DNA from: AP-15 sp035503615
GTDB taxonomy: Bacteria > Pseudomonadota > Alphaproteobacteria > ATCC43930 > CGMCC-115725
Direction of reading: 5' to 3'
Assembly (NCBI GenBank): GCA_035503615.1
Contig: DATJTI010000037.1
Location: 1-64,000, forward strand
DNA length: 64,000 bases
Below, piece after piece: positions 62,043 to 64,000 of the stretch. The position numbers and the translations under genes are program-made. The notes beneath the pieces are model-generated. The model did no database searches and was not told where the DNA came from. It saw nothing but the letters and a program-made list of their open reading frames with translations. Within the stretch, counting starts at the first letter, position 1. Each line of letters opens with the position of its first letter.

Positions 62043-62711
62043 TCACGGCGCGAGGCCGAGCCGGTCGAGAGCCGCCGGCAGCTCGGCGAAATCGTCGAGC
62101 AGCGCGGCGGCGGCGAGCCCTTCAGGATCGCCGCGGCAATAGCCATACCGCATCAGGATCAGCGGCAGCCGCGCGGCATGAGCGGCAGCGGCGTCGTTCT
62201 CGCTGTCACCGATCATCGCTGCCGCCTCGGGCCGGGCACCGAGTGCTGCGATCAGCGCCAGGAGATGTCCGGGATCGGGCTTTTTGACCGCGAAACGGTC
62301 GCCGCCGGCGATCTGGTCGAACAATGGCAGCAGACCGAGCCCGTCGAGCACGACGAGGCTCGAACGCTGCAGCTTGTTGGTGCAGACCGCGGTCTGGTAG
62401 CCGCGCCGCCGCAATTCGGTCAGCGTCTCGGCCACCCGGGGATAGGGTCGGGTCCATTGCACCGCACCCGCCTCGTAGAGTTCGGTAAAGCGCGCCAGTG
62501 CCGTGGCCGAGTCGCCGGACTCGCTCCCTGCCGCCGCCAATGCCCGCGCGACCAGCGCCGGGACCCCGTCGCCGATCATCGCCTTGACCTGTGGCAGCGA
62601 CAGCGGTTCGTGTCCGCGCTCGCGCAGCAGCTCGTTCAGCGCCGCGCGCAGGCCGGCGGCGCTGTCGACCAGCGTGCCATCGAGATCGAAGACGAGCAGA
62701 TAACCGGCCAT
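62043..62711 (-). CDS. gph: Phosphoglycolate phosphatase, HAD family
   Basis: 222 residues. HAD motif I is VFDLDGTLVDSAAGL (nucleophile Asp9), motif II includes VCTNK and motif III/IV VKKPDPGHLL with MIGDSENDAAAAHAA. This is the Gph subgroup that hydrolyses 2-phosphoglycolate arising from photorespiration or DNA repair. It converges on msrP, whose stop is 6 bases away, with no terminator hairpin seen between. Confidence 0.88.
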   Translation of the reverse strand: MAGYLLVFDLDGTLVDSAAGLRAALNELLRERGHEPLSLPQVKAMIGDGVPALVARALAAAGSESGDSATALARFTELYEAGAVQWTRPYPRVAETLTELRRRGYQTAVCTNKLQRSSLVVLDGLGLLPLFDQIAGGDRFAVKKPDPGHLLALIAALGARPEAAAMIGDSENDAAAAHAARLPLILMRYGYCRGDPEGLAAAALLDDFAELPAALDRLGLAP

Positions 62712-63026
62712 GGCCTCGCTTGTGCCGAAGATCGCCGGGCTGTTTGCGGTATGAACCGGTCCGCGCGACGCAATCTACGAGGTATCGAAGTGCGTTGCGA
62801 TGTCAAGGACAAGGGGCTTGATCGCGCTTCCGGCAATCCGGAAGCGGGGCTTCGGCGCGAAGATAACGCATCCGCTCGCGGGCGTGAGGACCGGGGATCG
62901 CGCGGCCGTTGAACCGCATATCCGGCGATGAACCGAGATTCTAGCGAGATCGCGCATGGTCGCGCGGGCCCGGCAAATGTGGCAAAAGTGGTGGGCTGGC
63001 AACGTGAACGAACCTGGAGAGCAGCA
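62712..63026. other. 315-base divergent region between gph and GH108 gene
   Basis: Must carry promoters for gph and for the muramidase gene. No perfect -35/-10 pair, hairpin or repeat was found. Possible open frames are basic low-complexity readings. Confidence 0.5.
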
Positions 63027-63575
63027 ATGGCGGACAGCTTTTTTGCCATATGCCTCGCTTTCACGCTCCGCGAAGAAGGCGGCTATGTCGATGACCCCGC
63101 CGATCCCGGAGGCGCCACCAATATGGGAATTACCCTCGCCACCTATCGGGACTGGTCGGCGGATCCCGGGCTCGGTCCCACGCAAATCCGCGACATGACG
63201 GAACAGACCGCGCGGGCGATCTACCGTTCGCTTTACTGGAATCCGTTGCGCGCCGATGCGCTGCCGCCCGGTGTCGATCTGAGCGTGTTCGATATGGGCG
63301 TCAACGCTGGGATCTGGCGGTCGGCCAGGTTGCTGCAGCGGGCGCTCGGGTTTTCCGGCAGCGCGCTGGACGGCAGCATCGGTCCGGAGACCTTGAGGGC
63401 GGTATCGCGATTTGAGGCGCGCCGGCTGATCGACGATCTCGCCGCGCGGCAAGCGGATTACTATAGATCGCTCAACGATTACGACAGCTTCGGCGCGGGC
63501 TGGCTCAACCGGACCGAAGCGCGGCGCCTGGCCGCCCTCGCCATGATCGACAGCCCGGCGACGACCGAGGTCTGA
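63027..63575 (+). CDS. GH108 N-acetylmuramidase (lysozyme/secretion-activator-like)
   Basis: 182 residues; ATG at 63027 with GGAGAG upstream. The start MADSFFAICLAFTLREEGGYVDDP carries the catalytic Glu (about 17) in the EEGGY motif; MGITLATY, YRSLYWNPLRAD and FDMGVNAG follow, then the PG_binding_3 segment (GSIGPETLRAV, DYYRSLND). This family cuts the glycan of peptidoglycan and is used as phage endolysin or for secretion-apparatus assembly. No holin or phage gene adjoins it; it lies 47 kb from the integrated element, so it is more likely a host or domesticated enzyme. Confidence 0.88.
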   Translation: MADSFFAICLAFTLREEGGYVDDPADPGGATNMGITLATYRDWSADPGLGPTQIRDMTEQTARAIYRSLYWNPLRADALPPGVDLSVFDMGVNAGIWRSARLLQRALGFSGSALDGSIGPETLRAVSRFEARRLIDDLAARQADYYRSLNDYDSFGAGWLNRTEARRLAALAMIDSPATTEV

Positions 63576-63650
63576 ACCGGGCCGGCCGCGACCCATTGTT
63601 GCGATGCAGGGTCGGACCATCGAGAAAGCGCGGCGCGGAGGGTATCGGCA

Positions 63651-64000
63651 TCACGAGCCGCGGAGGGCGGTGGCGACCAGCTTCATGAATCCGTCCATCG
63701 CCGACGGATCGGTCCAGCGCAGCACCGCGACGAGATCGTTCTCGGGGTCGATCCAGGTCAGATTGCCGCCGGCACCGCGGGCGTAGTAGCTGCGCTCCGA
63801 AGCGCTCGGATAGAGACCGTGCGCCGTGTTGAGCCACCACAGATAGCCATATTGCGGGTACAGCGTGCAGGGTTCGAGCATCCGCTCGATCCAGGCCGGC
63901 GACAGGATGCGGCGGCCGTCCCATTCGCCGCGGTTCAACAGCAGCAGGCCGATTCGGGCCTGGTCGCGGGCACCGATGAACACGCCGCCGCCCCAATGTC
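63651..64000 (-). CDS. Serine hydrolase/beta-lactamase family protein, N-terminal part outside window
   Basis: The frame is open to the window edge, so the start lies beyond 64000. Visible C-terminal 116 residues include HWGGGVFIGARDQARIG, LSPAWIERML, YLWWLNTAHG and ARGAGGNLTWIDPENDLV, matching the C-terminal part of class C beta-lactamase/PBP4-type hydrolases; the GAGGN segment stands where the KTG-like motif sits. The catalytic Ser-x-x-Lys and Tyr-x-Asn must be in the missing part. Cell location and substrate cannot be judged. Confidence 0.82.
   Translation of the reverse strand, partial: HWGGGVFIGARDQARIGLLLLNRGEWDGRRILSPAWIERMLEPCTLYPQYGYLWWLNTAHGLYPSASERSYYARGAGGNLTWIDPENDLVAVLRWTDPSAMDGFMKLVATALRGS

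Noticed and set aside
63027..63575. Second prophage marked by the GH108 lysozyme
   Set aside because: No integrase, holin, tail or capsid gene lies nearby and codon use matches the host; the enzyme stands alone between gph and a serine hydrolase.

Overview
The window is GC-rich (about two thirds G+C) and reads as an alphaproteobacterial chromosome. The best taxonomic hints are an EipB/DUF1849 envelope protein, the order yfgM-bamB-der, the block alr-mlaE-mlaF-radA-cvpA-purF-SDR, PadR and PurF types common in Rhodospirillales-like bacteria, and an AspRS with the non-discriminating signature. This placement rests on recognised families and gene order, not on a search.

Layout. (1) 1-3116: end of a suf-type Fe-S locus (sufA), an unknown protein, a [2Fe-2S] ferredoxin, tenA, mnmA, and a tRNA with anticodon CAT behind a good sigma70-like promoter. 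(2) 3077-15910: a 12.8-kb element inserted in the 3' half of that tRNA. It is bounded by an exact 40-bp direct repeat (attL 3077-3116, attR 15871-15910), with a tyrosine integrase beside attR. It carries a small HTH protein, a primase-helicase, an inverted array of GTCAC repeats, small- and large-terminase-like genes, a protease-like gene, a tape-measure gene and a chain of small overlapping genes. I see no portal, capsid or tail-tube gene. Two genes carry single-base frameshifts, so this is a decayed prophage or a phage-satellite-like element. (3) 15939-30432: accessory catabolism and transport, with a FAD-linked 2-hydroxyacid dehydrogenase, PadR regulator, an in-frame DOPA-dioxygenase/VOC fusion, a cupin, a phosphodiesterase/thioesterase pair, an LplT-like carrier, two amidohydrolases, three luciferase-like (LLM) flavoenzymes and a DUF1906 lipoprotein. 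(4) 30630-37894: alr, mlaE, mlaF, radA, cvpA, purF and an SDR on the plus strand, tightly packed. (5) 37926-44246: yidB-like gene, a small secreted protein, der, bamB and yfgM on the minus strand, then aspS on the plus strand. (6) 44377-55379: eipB, a MarR-regulated RND efflux operon, a UDG with too few cysteines for an Fe-S cluster, moaB, an acyl-CoA dehydrogenase and a very Pro/Ala-rich FecR-like protein. (7) 55585-64000: threonine synthase, a small protein, an aspartate-type aminotransferase, an AT-rich gene remnant, an EF-G-like GTPase, msrP, gph, a GH108 muramidase and the end of a serine hydrolase.

Working together: yfgM-bamB-der, eipB, mlaEF, alr and msrP all concern the envelope. mnmA, aspS and the EF-G-like gene concern translation. 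The LLM, amidohydrolase, VOC and cupin genes suggest breakdown of an unknown ring compound. The least explained signals are the integrated element with its repeat arrays, and an 84-bp palindromic repeat present twice, each time between convergent genes and ending on the stop codon of the minus-strand gene.
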